Notes: generated by a model from the sequence alone, not told the origin. A stretch of DNA of 41,918 nucleotides from Rhodobacteraceae bacterium (ex Bugula neritina AB1) (GCA_001730095.1 MDLF01000054.1:1-41918), one strand, 5' to 3'. Numbered from the stretch's first letter, positions 16,750 to 26,664 are shown. Translations and numbers: made by a program.

Positions 16750-16908
16750 GGTGCTCCTCCTTGCTGGCTGGGATCAGCTAAGCAGAGAAGCGGGCATCTG
16801 TCAGTGTCAAAAGCGGGCAGATGGACGGTCTGGTGGCTTGGCGTTGATGATAGGGAGAAAGAGAGCACCGCAGGGGGAGATCCGCCTGCGGTGCGCTGCT
16901 GTGAAAGC

Positions 16909-18282
16909 TCAGCAGTTCGGTACGTTCACCGCAAGACCGCCAAGCGAGGTTTCCTTGTACTTGTCGTGCATGTCGGCGCCGGTCTGGCGCATGGTCTCGA
17001 TGCAGGCGTCCAGCGGCACAAAATGCTGGCCGTCGCCGCGCAGCGCCAGCGATGCGGCAGAGACCGCCTTGATTGCCGCAAGGCCGTTGCGCTCGATGCA
17101 GGGCACCTGCACCAGACCTTTGACCGGGTCGCAGGTCATGCCCAGGTGATGCTCCAGCGCGATCTCGGCGGCGTTTTCGACCTGTTCGGGCGTGCCGCCC
17201 ATGACGGCGCAGAGGCCTGCGGCGGACATCGCGGCGGCTGAGCCGACCTCGGCCTGACAGCCGGCCTCGGCCCCCGAAATGGATGCGTTGTATTTCACCA
17301 GCCCGGCGATGGCGGCGGCGGTCAGCAGGAAGTCTTCGACATGGTTTTGCGAGGCGCCGGGCACGTGGTCGAGATAGTAGCGGATCACGGCAGGCAGAGT
17401 GCCTGCGGCACCGTTGGTGGGCGCGGTCACCACCTGGCCGCCGGCCGCGTTTTCCTCGTTCACTGCCATCGCATAGACGCTCATCCAGTCGTTGATGGTG
17501 TGCGGTGCAGTCAGGTTCATGCCGCGTTCGGCCATCAGCGCGTCATAGATGCCCTTGGCGCGGCGGCGCACCTTCAACCCGCCGGGCAGGATGCCGTCGC
17601 GCTCCAGGCCACGGTTGATGCAGTCGTTCATCACCTGCCAGATCCGGGCGGTGCCTTTTGCGAGGCTTTCGGAGCAGCCACGGGAAATCTCGTTGTCACG
17701 CTTCATTTCGGCAATCGACTTGCCGCTGGATTTGGCCATCTCCAGCATCTCTGCCGCGGATTTGAACGGGAAGGGGACGGGGTCACCTTCGTCGGTGGCC
17801 TTGCCCTGGACCTGTTCTTCCTCCGTCACGACAAAGCCGCCGCCGATCGAATAATAGACCTGGCGCAGGATCACATCGCCCTGGGCGTCGGTGGCCATCA
17901 GGATCATGCCGTTGGAATGGCCGGGCAGCGCGTGATCATAGTCAAAGATCATGTCCGCCTTGGGATCGAAATGCAGCGCGCCCAGACCTTCGGGGTGCAT
18001 GGTATGGGTCTTGGCCAGCTCGGCCAGAAACGCCTCGGCTTTTGTGTCGTCATAGTCATGGGCGACAAATCCGCCAAGGCCGAGGATGGTGGCACGGTCG
18101 GTGGCGTGACCGACGCCGGTAAAGGCGAGCGAGCCGTGCAGCGAGGCGCGCAGCCCGTGGAACTCAAAGGGCGAGGCGCGCATCAAATCGAGGAAGCGCG
18201 CAGCGGCGACCATCGGACCCATGGTATGGGAGGACGACGGGCCGATGCCCACTTTGAACATATCGAAAACGGAGAGGAACAT
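16909..18282 (-). CDS. sdaA: L-serine ammonia-lyase (iron-sulfur type)
   Basis: The 457-residue single-chain enzyme deaminates L-serine to pyruvate. The N-terminal beta domain begins with [20 protein letters not shown]. The C-terminal alpha domain carries three cysteines placed like the [4Fe-4S] ligands of the family ([24 protein letters not shown]). The chain ends in VNVPNC; a C-terminal cysteine is the known tail residue that enters the active site in this family. The ATG overlaps the stop of the upstream GST-like gene (TAATG), so the two are co-transcribed. Confidence 0.96.
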   Translation of the reverse strand: MFLSVFDMFKVGIGPSSSHTMGPMVAAARFLDLMRASPFEFHGLRASLHGSLAFTGVGHATDRATILGLGGFVAHDYDDTKAEAFLAELAKTHTMHPEGLGALHFDPKADMIFDYDHALPGHSNGMILMATDAQGDVILRQVYYSIGGGFVVTEEEQVQGKATDEGDPVPFPFKSAAEMLEMAKSSGKSIAEMKRDNEISRGCSESLAKGTARIWQVMNDCINRGLERDGILPGGLKVRRRAKGIYDALMAERGMNLTAPHTINDWMSVYAMAVNEENAAGGQVVTAPTNGAAGTLPAVIRYYLDHVPGASQNHVEDFLLTAAAIAGLVKYNASISGAEAGCQAEVGSAAAMSAAGLCAVMGGTPEQVENAAEIALEHHLGMTCDPVKGLVQVPCIERNGLAAIKAVSAASLALRGDGQHFVPLDACIETMRQTGADMHDKYKETSLGGLAVNVPNC

Positions 18283-18989
18283 TAGGTGGCTGATCCTTCT
18301 GGGGGATTGGCGAAGGCCGGGGATGTGAAAGGGGTGGCGCCGAGGCCCTCGGCCTCTTGCGCTTTGGCAACAGCGGGGCGGTTTTCCAGCCCGGCGCAGA
18401 TCCGCAGCAGGCTGGGGTAACGGGTCAGGGTGAACCAGGATTTGTCAGCCTGCGCAGGATAGAGCGCCATCCAGCGTATCTGACAGGCAAGGTAACAATC
18501 CAGAACCGAGGGCTGCGGCGCGCCGAGCCAGCCGGGGCGCTGGGCGGCGGCCTGATCGAGATTGGCCAGATGCTGATGCAGGCGCTGGCGCAGCACGGTT
18601 TGCAGCTGATCCTGATCGGCCTTGGCGTCGCCGATGTATTTGTCCGGGTAAAACAGCATCCGCAGGTCGGCGTGCAGGGTGTTGGAGGCAAAGAACAGCC
18701 ATTTCAGGAAGGCCGCACGGTCAGGGCTGTCCGTTGCTGGGGCCATTGCACCGTGCCGGTCAGCCAGCCACAACAGGATGGCCGCGGTCTCGAACACAGG
18801 TCCGTCCGGGGTTTCCAGAACCGGGATCAGCCCGTTTGGGTTCAGCGCCCGGTATCCGGCGCTGTTCTGCGTCTCTGCCCGCCGGTCGACCAGCACGCAT
18901 TCATAGGGCTGGCCAAGTTCCTCCAGCGCCAGCCGGATGACCAGTGAAGCATTGTCTGGCGCGTAATGAAGGCGGTAGTCCTGTGTCAT
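18282..18989 (-). CDS. Glutathione S-transferase family protein
   Basis: This 235-residue protein has a thioredoxin-like N-terminal domain (YRLHYAPDNASLVIRLALEE ... NPNGLIPVLETPDGPVFETA). The cis-Pro lies in LIPVLE and the glutathione-binding Glu-Thr/Ser position in FETAAIL. An all-helical C-terminal domain follows. The substrate is unknown. The start was taken at MTQDYRLHY (18989); the 27 upstream codons in the open frame are not family-like. The stop overlaps the sdaA start. GST-sdaA coupling is a local arrangement without an obvious metabolic reason. Confidence 0.88.
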   Translation of the reverse strand: MTQDYRLHYAPDNASLVIRLALEELGQPYECVLVDRRAETQNSAGYRALNPNGLIPVLETPDGPVFETAAILLWLADRHGAMAPATDSPDRAAFLKWLFFASNTLHADLRMLFYPDKYIGDAKADQDQLQTVLRQRLHQHLANLDQAAAQRPGWLGAPQPSVLDCYLACQIRWMALYPAQADKSWFTLTRYPSLLRICAGLENRPAVAKAQEAEGLGATPFTSPAFANPPEGSAT

Positions 18990-19123
18990 GGCGCAAGAAT
19001 ATGTCGCAATGCCGTTTCCGGGGTGTCCATTTCCGGCGTTTCCTATTGGAAACCCGCCTTTGTGATACATGATTTCTTCCGGGTAGAGAACGTGCAGGCG
19101 AGGGCTGTGTTCGGGTCTTGGTG

Positions 19124-19900
19124 TTATTGCCGCCGAGCAGTAACGACGAAATGCGTCAGAGCAAAGAAGAAACGGCCTTCCTGGGCCAGTTCCTGCTGCT
19201 CCTGCGCCCAGGCGGCGGCGTCGTCTTCATCCACGACGCCGGACTGCCGGGCATAGGCTTCAATCAGCCGGATCATCATCGCCGCCAGCCCGTCAGGCCG
19301 CAGCGCTGTGTCGCAGATGGTCAGCGGGCAGAGGGTCTCCAGCGTAAAGCCGCAGCTGCGCAGCTCCTCTGGCAGCCGGGCCGGAACGGCGCGCTCGGCC
19401 ATGTGGTTGTCCCAGATCCCCAGAAACCGCTGCATGCGGGCGGTGTTGTCGCTGTGCCAGGCCAGCGTGTCCCAATGCACATCTCCGATCACCAGACGGC
19501 CGTCAGGTTGGAGTACCCGATGCAGCCCGTGCAGCACGGGGCGGCGGCTGGTGATATACTCCAGCACCTGAAGCGCAACAGCCTTGCTGAAACTTTCCGC
19601 CACATAGGGCAGATTCGAGGCTTCGCCTTCGGTCAGGGTGACGTTGTCGCGATCTTCCAATCGGCTGCGGGCGGCGGCCAGCATCTCGGGGCTGGCGTCA
19701 TACCCGGCCACATGGCCCGTGGCGCCGACAGCGCGGGCCAGTTCCAGTGTCAGCAGCCCGTTGCCGCAGCCCAGATCCAGAATGTGGTCGCCGGGCAGGG
19801 GCGACAGAGCGTCAAAGCTTGCCCTTCTGCGCCGGGAGATGTCAGCGCCTTGATAGGCGTCCTCCAGAACGCGGGCGGTGTCCTCGTCGAATTGCAGCAT
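19124..19900 (-). CDS. Class I SAM-dependent methyltransferase (UbiE-like)
   Basis: The 258-residue protein has the Rossmann methyltransferase core. Motif I is HILDLGCGNGLLTLELA, followed by VAGYDASPEMLAAA (acidic residue for the SAM ribose), the DNVTLTEGEASNLP segment, and FSKAVALQVLEYI with LQPDGRLVIGD. The C-terminal 100 or so residues form a helical substrate-facing part with a conserved-looking WDTLAWHSDN. The substrate cannot be deduced. The ATG at 19900 has GGGACATGCC context. It is divergent from rpiA with a 141-bp gap. Confidence 0.88.
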   Translation of the reverse strand: MLQFDEDTARVLEDAYQGADISRRRRASFDALSPLPGDHILDLGCGNGLLTLELARAVGATGHVAGYDASPEMLAAARSRLEDRDNVTLTEGEASNLPYVAESFSKAVALQVLEYITSRRPVLHGLHRVLQPDGRLVIGDVHWDTLAWHSDNTARMQRFLGIWDNHMAERAVPARLPEELRSCGFTLETLCPLTICDTALRPDGLAAMMIRLIEAYARQSGVVDEDDAAAWAQEQQELAQEGRFFFALTHFVVTARRQ

Positions 19901-20041
19901 GGCATGTCCCTCGGAACTTCAACCATACGTCTGGTGGCTGGAAATTTCCAGCAGACGGGGGGCCGGAGGCGGCAAATGCCCCTCGCGCATGGGCAGTTTA
20001 CCGCCTATAACTGGCAGGACAGCCATTCATGGAGCACCCTG

Positions 20042-20830
20042 ATGAGCGGAGAGCTTTCCCCTATCGACAAGGCGAAATTCGTTGCTGCCAAACGGGCGGC
20101 TGAACTGGTTGAGGACGGCATGCGGGTTGGTCTGGGGACCGGCTCGACCGCAGCCTGGCTGGTGCGCTGCCTGGGCGAGATGGTGAGCCGCGAGGGGCTG
20201 CGGATCACCGCAGTGCCGACCTCCAGCCGCACGGCGGCGCTGGCGCGGGATGTGGGGATTCATGTGGTCTCGCTGGATGAGGCCAAATGGCTGGATATGA
20301 CCATTGACGGCGCGGATGAGTTCGACCCGGATCTGAACCTGATCAAGGGCGGCGGTGGTGCGCATCTGCAGGAGAAGATCGTGGCCACCGCCTCGGATCA
20401 GATGGTGGTGATCGCCGATGCCAGCAAATCGGTCGAAACACTGGGGGCCTTTCCGCTGCCGGTAGAGGTGCTGCCGTTCGGCTGGCAGAGCAGCCAGGCG
20501 CTGCTGGAAGAGACGCTGGTGTCGATGGATGTGATGGGGCGCAATTCGACCCTGCGGATGAACGGCGACGCGCCGTTTGTCACCGACGAGGGCAATTATA
20601 TTCTGGACCTGCATCTGAACCGGATCGGCAATGCCCGCCAGCTGGCGCTGGTCTTGAACCAGATCCCCGGGGTGATCGAAAACGGGCTGTTCATCGATAT
20701 CTGCGATACGGTGGTGATCGGCTATGGCGACGGGCGCGTCGAAGTGCGCGATATCAACGAAGGCACGGTTGAGACGGACAAGCTGGATTTTGTCGAGACG
20801 GAAAACCTGTTCACCGATCTGATGGATTGA
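20042..20830 (+). CDS. rpiA: Ribose-5-phosphate isomerase A
   Basis: The 262-residue enzyme interconverts ribose 5-phosphate and ribulose 5-phosphate in the pentose phosphate pathway. Motifs are VGLGTGSTAAWLV (phosphate loop), DMTIDGADEFDPDLNLIKGG with the catalytic acidic residues, GGGAHLQEKIVATAS and IADASKSVE. The start MSGELSPIDKAKF was chosen over a long upstream open frame on family length and the GGAGC about 9 nt before it. It is about 25-40 residues longer than the E. coli protein, as in other alphaproteobacteria. Confidence 0.96.
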   Translation: MSGELSPIDKAKFVAAKRAAELVEDGMRVGLGTGSTAAWLVRCLGEMVSREGLRITAVPTSSRTAALARDVGIHVVSLDEAKWLDMTIDGADEFDPDLNLIKGGGGAHLQEKIVATASDQMVVIADASKSVETLGAFPLPVEVLPFGWQSSQALLEETLVSMDVMGRNSTLRMNGDAPFVTDEGNYILDLHLNRIGNARQLALVLNQIPGVIENGLFIDICDTVVIGYGDGRVEVRDINEGTVETDKLDFVETENLFTDLMD

Positions 20831-21064
20831 ACTGCGTTCGGTTGTGAATGCAGCGCACGGTCGTCAGGCCGGGCATTTTGGTTCCGGCCGTGGACAGCCG
20901 CTGCCCTCATATCCTGGCCCTGCAGTGGGATCTTTTGCTTCACAACCCTGCGCAAATCCGCTGCAAAAGGTTGAAAGCTGCATAATAACGCCCACTTGGG
21001 CATATGGCGTTTGGCGGCCCGTTATGGGATATACCTCCACAAGAATTGCAAAGGGCGGAAATAC

Positions 21065-22420
21065 ATGAGCTTTGATTACGATCTGTTTGTCATCGGCGGC
21101 GGTTCGGGCGGGGTGCGCGCAGCACGGGTTGCGGCACAGGAAGGTGTCAAGGTGGCGCTGGCGGAAGAGGACCGTTACGGCGGGACTTGCGTGATCCGGG
21201 GCTGCGTGCCGAAGAAGCTGATGGTTTTTGCCTCTGAATATGCCGGCATGGTCGAGGACGCACAGGCCTATGGCTGGGACATTCAGGCAGGTAGTTTCAG
21301 CTGGGATGCCTTTAAGGGCAAGCTGCATGCAGAGCTGGACCGGCTGGAGGGCATCTACCGGAACATCCTGAAAAACAACGGTGTTGAAAGCTTTGATCAG
21401 CGCGCCAAACTGGCGGATGCGCATACGGTTGAGCTGGCAGACGGCACCCGCAAGACCGCCAAACATATCCTGATCGCGACCGGCGGCTGGCCCACGGTGC
21501 CGGAGTTCCCGGGAGCGGAACTGGCGATCACCTCAAACGAGATTTTCCATCTGGACGCGCTGCCGGAGTCGATCCTGATTGTTGGCGGCGGCTATATCGC
21601 CAGCGAATTTGCGGGGATCATGAACGGGCTGGGCGTGAAGACGACCCAGTTCTACCGTGGTGCGCAGATCCTGCGCGGATTTGACGAGGAAGCCCGCAAT
21701 GTGGTGGCCGAAGGCATGGCAGAGGCCGGGGTGGACCTGCAGCTGAACACCAATGTCACGGAAATGCGCGCAGAGGGCGGCAAGATCCGGGTGTTTGACA
21801 CCCATGGCAAGGAACATCTGTTCGACAAGGTGATGTATGCCACCGGGCGGGCGCCGAATGCGGACAATCTGGGGCTTGAGGACATCGGCGTTGCGCGCGG
21901 TGGCAATGGCGCCATTGTGGTGGATGCCTACAGCCAGACTGCTGTGCCGTCGGTCTTTGCCGTTGGCGATGTCACCGACCGGGTGAACCTGACGCCGGTG
22001 GCAATCCGCGAGGGCATGGCCTTTGTTGAGACCGTTTTCAAGGGCAACCCCACCAGCCCGGATCATGACCTGATCCCGACCGCGATCTTTACCCAGCCTG
22101 AAATGGGCACCGTGGGCCTGAGCGAGGAAGAGGCCGCCGCGCAGGAAGCGATTGAAGTGTATTCCACCTCTTTCAAGCCGATGCAGCAGGCCTTTGCAGG
22201 CCGCGCCCAGAAAGTGCTGATGAAACTGGTGGTCTCCAAGGCTAACCGCCGCGTGCTGGGCTGCCATATCGTCGCACCTGGCGCAGGAGAAATGATCCAG
22301 CTGGCCGGTATTGCGGTAAAGATGGGCGCAACCAAGGAAGATTTCGACCGCACTGTTGCGGTGCACCCGACAATGTCGGAAGAGTTGGTAACACTGAAAA
22401 CCCCGGTGCGCGCGACCTGA
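21065..22420 (+). CDS. gor: Glutathione-disulfide reductase
   Basis: The 451-residue FAD enzyme reduces oxidised glutathione with NADPH. The FAD fold begins FVIGGGSGGVRAAR. The redox-active disulphide is Cys42/Cys47 in GGTCVIRGCVPKK. The second nucleotide fold is ILIVGGGYIASEFAG with the NADPH-type context, and the second FAD motif is VFAVGDVTDRVNLTPVAIRE. The dimer interface carries the catalytic His-Glu pair in VAVHPTMSEE. The start MSFDYDLFVIGGG is typical. It follows rpiA by 234 bp in the same direction. Confidence 0.96.
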   Translation: MSFDYDLFVIGGGSGGVRAARVAAQEGVKVALAEEDRYGGTCVIRGCVPKKLMVFASEYAGMVEDAQAYGWDIQAGSFSWDAFKGKLHAELDRLEGIYRNILKNNGVESFDQRAKLADAHTVELADGTRKTAKHILIATGGWPTVPEFPGAELAITSNEIFHLDALPESILIVGGGYIASEFAGIMNGLGVKTTQFYRGAQILRGFDEEARNVVAEGMAEAGVDLQLNTNVTEMRAEGGKIRVFDTHGKEHLFDKVMYATGRAPNADNLGLEDIGVARGGNGAIVVDAYSQTAVPSVFAVGDVTDRVNLTPVAIREGMAFVETVFKGNPTSPDHDLIPTAIFTQPEMGTVGLSEEEAAAQEAIEVYSTSFKPMQQAFAGRAQKVLMKLVVSKANRRVLGCHIVAPGAGEMIQLAGIAVKMGATKEDFDRTVAVHPTMSEELVTLKTPVRAT

Positions 22421-22489
22421 GCGGACAGACCGGCACGAATGAGAACTTATGCTGCTCATCACGGGCGGCAGCAGATGGATAGGAGACAT

Positions 22490-23635
22490 ATGGCGGGCAA
22501 TAGCGGTGGCCCTTGGGGGGGCGGTGGCTCCTCTGGCGGCGGAGGCAACCGGGGCAATAACGGTGGCAATAACGGCGGCGGCCGTAAGCCGGAAGATCCC
22601 CAGATTCCTGAAATTGATGAGCTGGTCAAGAAAGGCCAGGAGCAGCTGCGCGTCCTGATGGGCGGGCGCGGCGGTTCCGGCGGCGGCCGGGGCGGGCGCG
22701 GTGGCTCGGGCGGCGGAGCCCCGATGTTTACCAAGGGCACGTTGGGTCTGGCGGTGATCGCCGGCGCAGTGCTCTGGGGCTTTGCCAGCTTTTACACGGT
22801 GAAGCCGGAAGAGCAGTCGGTTGAACTGTTCCTGGGGGAATATTCGTCGACCGGGCAGCCGGGCCTGAACTTTGCGCCCTGGCCGCTGGTGACCAAGGAA
22901 ATCCTGCCGGTGACTCGTGAACAGACCGAAGATATCGGTGTGGGCGGTGGTCGCAGTTCGGATGCCGGGCTGATGCTGACCGGAGACGAGAACATCGTCG
23001 ATATCGATTTCCAGGTGGTCTGGAACATCAGCGATCCGGCGAAGTTCCTGTTCAACCTGCGCGACGCCCGCACCACCATCCGGGCAGTGTCGGAATCGGC
23101 GATGCGCGAGATTATCGCCCAGTCCGAGCTGGCGCCGATCCTGAACCGCGATCGTGGGTCGATTGCGTCGCGGCTGCAGGAGCTGATCCAGTTCACGCTG
23201 GATGATTACGACAGCGGCATCAACATTATCCGGGTGAACTTTGACAAGGCCGACCCGCCGGCATCCGTGATTGCGGCCTTCCGCGATGTGCAGGCTGCTG
23301 AGCAGGAACGTGACCGTCGTCAGAACGAAGCGGACGCCTATGCCAACAATGCGTTGGCGGAGGCTCGCGGCCAGGCTGCAGAGCTGCTGGAAAAAGCCGA
23401 AGGCTACCGCGCACAGGTTGTGAACGAAGCCCAGGGTGAAGCCAGCCGCTTTAGCGCGGTTCTGACCGAATACCAGAAGGCGCCCGAAGTGACCCGCAAG
23501 CGTCTGTACCTGGAAACCATGGAAGAGGTGCTGGGCCGGGTCGACAAGATCATTCTTGACGAGCAGTCTGGCGAAGGCCAGGGCGTTGTGCCTTACCTGC
23601 CGCTGAATGAACTGCGTCGCGGAGGAAGCAACTGA
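22490..23635 (+). CDS. hflK: HflK, FtsH protease modulator subunit
   Basis: The 381-residue SPFH-domain protein forms, with HflC, the large periplasmic cage around the FtsH protease. A Gly/Asn-rich cytoplasmic head (residues 1-75) precedes one membrane helix (about 84-103; LGLAVIAGAVLWGFASFYTV). The SPFH/band-7 domain (EEQSVELFLGEYS onward) and a coiled-coil region with AEARGQAAELLEKAEGYRAQ follow. The ATG at 22490 has AGGAGA directly upstream, which decides the start. The stop overlaps hflC (TGATG). It is the first gene of the hflK-hflC-DUF2065 operon. Confidence 0.96.
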   Translation: MAGNSGGPWGGGGSSGGGGNRGNNGGNNGGGRKPEDPQIPEIDELVKKGQEQLRVLMGGRGGSGGGRGGRGGSGGGAPMFTKGTLGLAVIAGAVLWGFASFYTVKPEEQSVELFLGEYSSTGQPGLNFAPWPLVTKEILPVTREQTEDIGVGGGRSSDAGLMLTGDENIVDIDFQVVWNISDPAKFLFNLRDARTTIRAVSESAMREIIAQSELAPILNRDRGSIASRLQELIQFTLDDYDSGINIIRVNFDKADPPASVIAAFRDVQAAEQERDRRQNEADAYANNALAEARGQAAELLEKAEGYRAQVVNEAQGEASRFSAVLTEYQKAPEVTRKRLYLETMEEVLGRVDKIILDEQSGEGQGVVPYLPLNELRRGGSN

Positions 23636-24516
23636 TGCGCAAGACAACTCTTTTGCTGCCGGTTCTGGTGATTGCCGCCATTGCCGCCCTGTCGTCGGTG
23701 TTCATCGTGGATGAGCGCGAAAAGGCGCTGGTGCTGCAGTTCGGCCGGGTGGTTTCGGTCAAGGAAGATCCGGGCCTGGCGTTCAAGATCCCGGTAATTC
23801 AGGAAGTGGTGCGCTATGACGACCGTATCCTGAGCCGTGACATTGATCCGCTGGAAATCACCCCGTCGGATGACCGGCGTCTGGTGGTCGACGCCTTTGC
23901 GCGCTATCGGATCGTGGACGTGAACCGGTTCCGTCAGGCGGTTGGTGCTGGCGGTATCGCCACTGCGGAAAACCGTCTGGATTCGATCCTGCGGGCGCAG
24001 ACCCGTGAGGTGCTGGGCTCGGTCAGCTCCAACGACATCCTGTCGTCCGACCGGGCGGCACTGATGCTGCGCATCCGCAACGGTGCGATTGCCGATGCCC
24101 GTGCGCTGGGCATTGCCATCATCGACGTGCGTCTGAAGCGCACCGACCTGCCGGCGGAAAACCTGGACGCCACGTTTGAACGGATGCGGGCCGAGCGTGT
24201 GCGCGAAGCCACTGACGAGCGCGCCCGTGGTAACGAGGCAGCACAGCGGATCCGGGCGCAGGCCGACCGGACGGTGGTGGAGCTGGTTTCCGAAGCACAG
24301 CGCGAGGCAGAGATCATCCGCGGTGAGGCAGATGCCGAGCGCAACAGTATCTTTGCTGCAGCCTATGGCGCGGATCCTGAGTTCTTTGAATTCTACCGTT
24401 CGCTCAATGCCTATGCGAATTCGCTGCTGGCGGGGAATTCCACCATGGTGCTGTCGCCTGACAATGAGTTCTTCAACTATCTGAAGTCCTCGGACGGCAA
24501 GTCGGCAGGGCAGTAA
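23635..24516 (+). CDS. hflC: HflC, FtsH protease modulator subunit
   Basis: This 293-residue partner of HflK has an N-terminal membrane anchor (LLLPVLVIAAIAALSSVFIV), then the SPFH domain (REKALVLQFGRVVSV ... KIPVIQEVVRYDDRIL). A long helical segment follows (ERVREATDERARGNEAAQRI), and the C-terminus has the YANSLLAGNSTMVLSPDNEF part seen in HflC proteins. Its start overlaps the hflK stop and its stop overlaps the next gene (TAATG), so all three are translationally coupled. Confidence 0.96.
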   Translation: MRKTTLLLPVLVIAAIAALSSVFIVDEREKALVLQFGRVVSVKEDPGLAFKIPVIQEVVRYDDRILSRDIDPLEITPSDDRRLVVDAFARYRIVDVNRFRQAVGAGGIATAENRLDSILRAQTREVLGSVSSNDILSSDRAALMLRIRNGAIADARALGIAIIDVRLKRTDLPAENLDATFERMRAERVREATDERARGNEAAQRIRAQADRTVVELVSEAQREAEIIRGEADAERNSIFAAAYGADPEFFEFYRSLNAYANSLLAGNSTMVLSPDNEFFNYLKSSDGKSAGQ

Positions 24517-24710
24517 TGGGGGTTATCCTCCTGGCCCTCGGGCTGGTATTGATTGCAGAGGGGCTGGTGTACGCACTGGCCCCTTCGCTTGTGGAGCAGC
24601 TCTTGGAGATGCTGCGCAGATTGAGCCAAGAGCAGCGCCGCAATGCCGGGCTGGCGGCGCTGGCGCTGGGGCTGGTTTTGGTATGGCTGGCGTTCCGACT
24701 GGGGATTTAG
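24516..24710 (+). CDS. DUF2065 family small membrane protein
   Basis: This 64-residue protein has two short hydrophobic helices (VILLALGLVLIAEGLVYAL and AGLAALALGLVLVWLAFRL) joined by the basic loop EMLRRLSQEQRRN. DUF2065 genes commonly follow hflC, and the start here overlaps the hflC stop, which suggests a role connected to the HflKC-FtsH complex. The molecular function is unknown. Confidence 0.85.
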   Translation: MGVILLALGLVLIAEGLVYALAPSLVEQLLEMLRRLSQEQRRNAGLAALALGLVLVWLAFRLGI

Positions 24711-24753
24711 AGCGGCGCTTTCCCCGTAATTTTTCAGCGAAACCGTAATATTT

Positions 24754-24778
24754 CCCTGCTAGGATGGCATCAGCAGGG
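24754..24778 (+). terminator. Hairpin after the hflKC operon
   Basis: A perfect 7-bp stem CCCTGCT/AGCAGGG with an 11-nt loop lies 43 nt after the DUF2065 stop. No T-run follows, so it may be a leader structure of the protease gene instead. Confidence 0.35.
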
Positions 24779-24954
24779 CCTCTCTCGCGCAACCGATCAC
24801 AGCGGTGTGACACACAGCGGGTTTATTCCGTGCAACATTTGTTGCGGGTTGGGGAAGAGTTCCTACATTGGGTGGAGAAGACTTTGCCCGGCAGTTGTGG
24901 CGTTTGCGCCGGCCGGACAGGGGAGAAGAATTGAATAACACAAGGAGTAGATCC

Positions 24955-26448
24955 GTGCAGCCACAGGCAATTGCAATTTCCGGCCGGGCAGACGGCAGCG
25001 GTGGGTGGATCCGGCTGGCCTGGTTTGTTGTGCTGGCCGCGGCGGTGTTGCTGATGCAGGCCGTAAGCGCAATAGCCCGGCCTGAAAGCCTGGCCCCCTT
25101 GGCCGATAAGGTCAGCCCGGCGGTCGTCAACATCACCACCAGCACCGTCGTCGAGGGGCGCTCAGGGCCGCAGGGTATTGTGCCGGAAGGGTCGCCGTTT
25201 GAGGATTTCTTCCGCGAGTTCCAGGACCGCAATGGAAACGGCAATGGCAACCGGCCGCGCCGCTCTTCGGCGCTGGGGTCCGGTTTTGTGATTTCCGAGG
25301 ATGGTTTTATCGTCACCAACAACCATGTGATCGACGGGGCGGATGAAATCGAGATTGAGTTTTTCCCCGGCGAAGGCCAGCCCAAGAATCTGGTGCCTGC
25401 GAAGGTGATCGGCACTGATCCCAATACCGATATCGCGCTTTTGAAGGTCGAGGCGCCGATGCCGTTGAAATTCGTCAAATTTGGCAATAGCGACACCGCC
25501 CGCGTTGGCGACTGGGTGGTGGCCATGGGCAACCCGCTGGGGCAGGGGTTCTCTGTCTCTGCGGGCATTGTGTCGGCCCGCAACCGCGAGCTGTCGGGGT
25601 CTTATGATGATTACATCCAGACCGATGCGGCGATCAACCGGGGCAACTCGGGCGGGCCGCTGTTCAACATGGATGGCGATGTTGTCGGCGTGAACACTGC
25701 AATTCTGTCGCCCAACGGCGGCTCGATCGGCATCGGGTTTTCGATGGCGTCAAACGTGGTCGTCAAGGTGGTTGAGCAGCTGAAGGAATTCGGCGAGACC
25801 CGCCGCGGCTGGTTGGGTGTGAAAATCCAGGATGTGGATGCGGATCTGGCCGAAGCGATGGGGCTGGACAAGGCCAACGGCGCACTGGTCACGGATGTTC
25901 CGGACGGCCCGGCCAAGGACGGCGGCGTGCTGGCAGGGGACGTGATTGTCAGCTTTGACGGCACCGATGTGAAGGACACGCGCGGGCTGGTGCGTCAGGT
26001 TGGCAACGCTGAGGTCGGCAAGACCGTGCGCGTGGTGGTCTACCGGGAAGGCAAGACTGAGACGCTGCGGATCACCCTGGGGCGCCGCGAGGACGCCGAG
26101 CGCGGACCTTCGGGCGACGGCGGCAGCGGCGAGGCACCGGGCAGCACCGAGAAGGAACTGCTTGGGCTGTCGGTTGGTGTGCTGACTGACCAGATGCGCG
26201 CTGAGCTGAACGTGGCAGAAGACGTCCAGGGGCTGGCAGTTCTGTCGGTGGACGAGACCTCGGAAGCCTGGGAGAAAGGTCTGCGGGCCGGGGATGTGAT
26301 CACCGAGGCGGGCCAGCAGAAGGTTGCAGCGATCAGTGATCTGGAGGCACGCGTCAGCGAGGCCAAAAAGGCCGGGCGCAAGTCGCTGCTTCTCCTGGTG
26401 CGCCGCGGCGGCGAGCCACGCTTTGTGGCGCTGAACCTGACACAGTAA
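24955..26448 (+). CDS. Do/DegP family periplasmic serine endopeptidase
   Basis: This 497-residue trypsin-like protease has two PDZ domains and degrades or holds misfolded envelope proteins. A signal or anchor segment (LAWFVVLAAAVLLMQAVSAI, residues 21-40) precedes the protease domain. The catalytic triad is His124 (TNNHVIDGAD), Asp159 (DPNTDIALLKV) and Ser232 (RGNSGGPLF). PDZ1 begins at RRGWLGVKIQDV and PDZ2 near LGLSVGVLTD. The GTG at 24955, with AAGGAG seven bases upstream, is the best start. The TTG at 24931 and the longer frame from 24868 are less likely. Its place after hflKC groups two envelope quality-control systems. Confidence 0.93.
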   Translation: MQPQAIAISGRADGSGGWIRLAWFVVLAAAVLLMQAVSAIARPESLAPLADKVSPAVVNITTSTVVEGRSGPQGIVPEGSPFEDFFREFQDRNGNGNGNRPRRSSALGSGFVISEDGFIVTNNHVIDGADEIEIEFFPGEGQPKNLVPAKVIGTDPNTDIALLKVEAPMPLKFVKFGNSDTARVGDWVVAMGNPLGQGFSVSAGIVSARNRELSGSYDDYIQTDAAINRGNSGGPLFNMDGDVVGVNTAILSPNGGSIGIGFSMASNVVVKVVEQLKEFGETRRGWLGVKIQDVDADLAEAMGLDKANGALVTDVPDGPAKDGGVLAGDVIVSFDGTDVKDTRGLVRQVGNAEVGKTVRVVVYREGKTETLRITLGRREDAERGPSGDGGSGEAPGSTEKELLGLSVGVLTDQMRAELNVAEDVQGLAVLSVDETSEAWEKGLRAGDVITEAGQQKVAAISDLEARVSEAKKAGRKSLLLLVRRGGEPRFVALNLTQ

Positions 26449-26480
26449 CGGCCGGGAGGCAGAGCTGGATAAAGTGGCAG

Positions 26481-26506
26481 TGGCCGGGCAGATGCCCGGC
26501 CATTTC
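26481..26506 (+). terminator. Intrinsic terminator after the protease gene
   Basis: The perfect 10-bp stem TGGCCGGGCA/TGCCCGGCCA with a GA loop is followed by a short TTT. It lies 32 nt past the stop. Confidence 0.6.
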
Positions 26507-26664
26507 CGTTCAACGGGTGGTGCATGACTTTTGAAGCCTCCTGGCAGAAGTTTTCAGAAAACTTTGGCTGCTGCCGGGCAGAATGGCGCGGTGCCTGGGG
26601 GGGGCGTTGCAGCTTGGCCGGCGCGGGAGTATCGATCTAAGGGATTGATACAAGGATTTAATTT

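Noticed and set aside
21533-23647. Open frame of 704 codons on the minus strand opposite gor and hflK
   Set aside because: It lies fully antisense to two clear genes; the protein has no domain, and its openness reflects high GC in third codon positions of the real genes.
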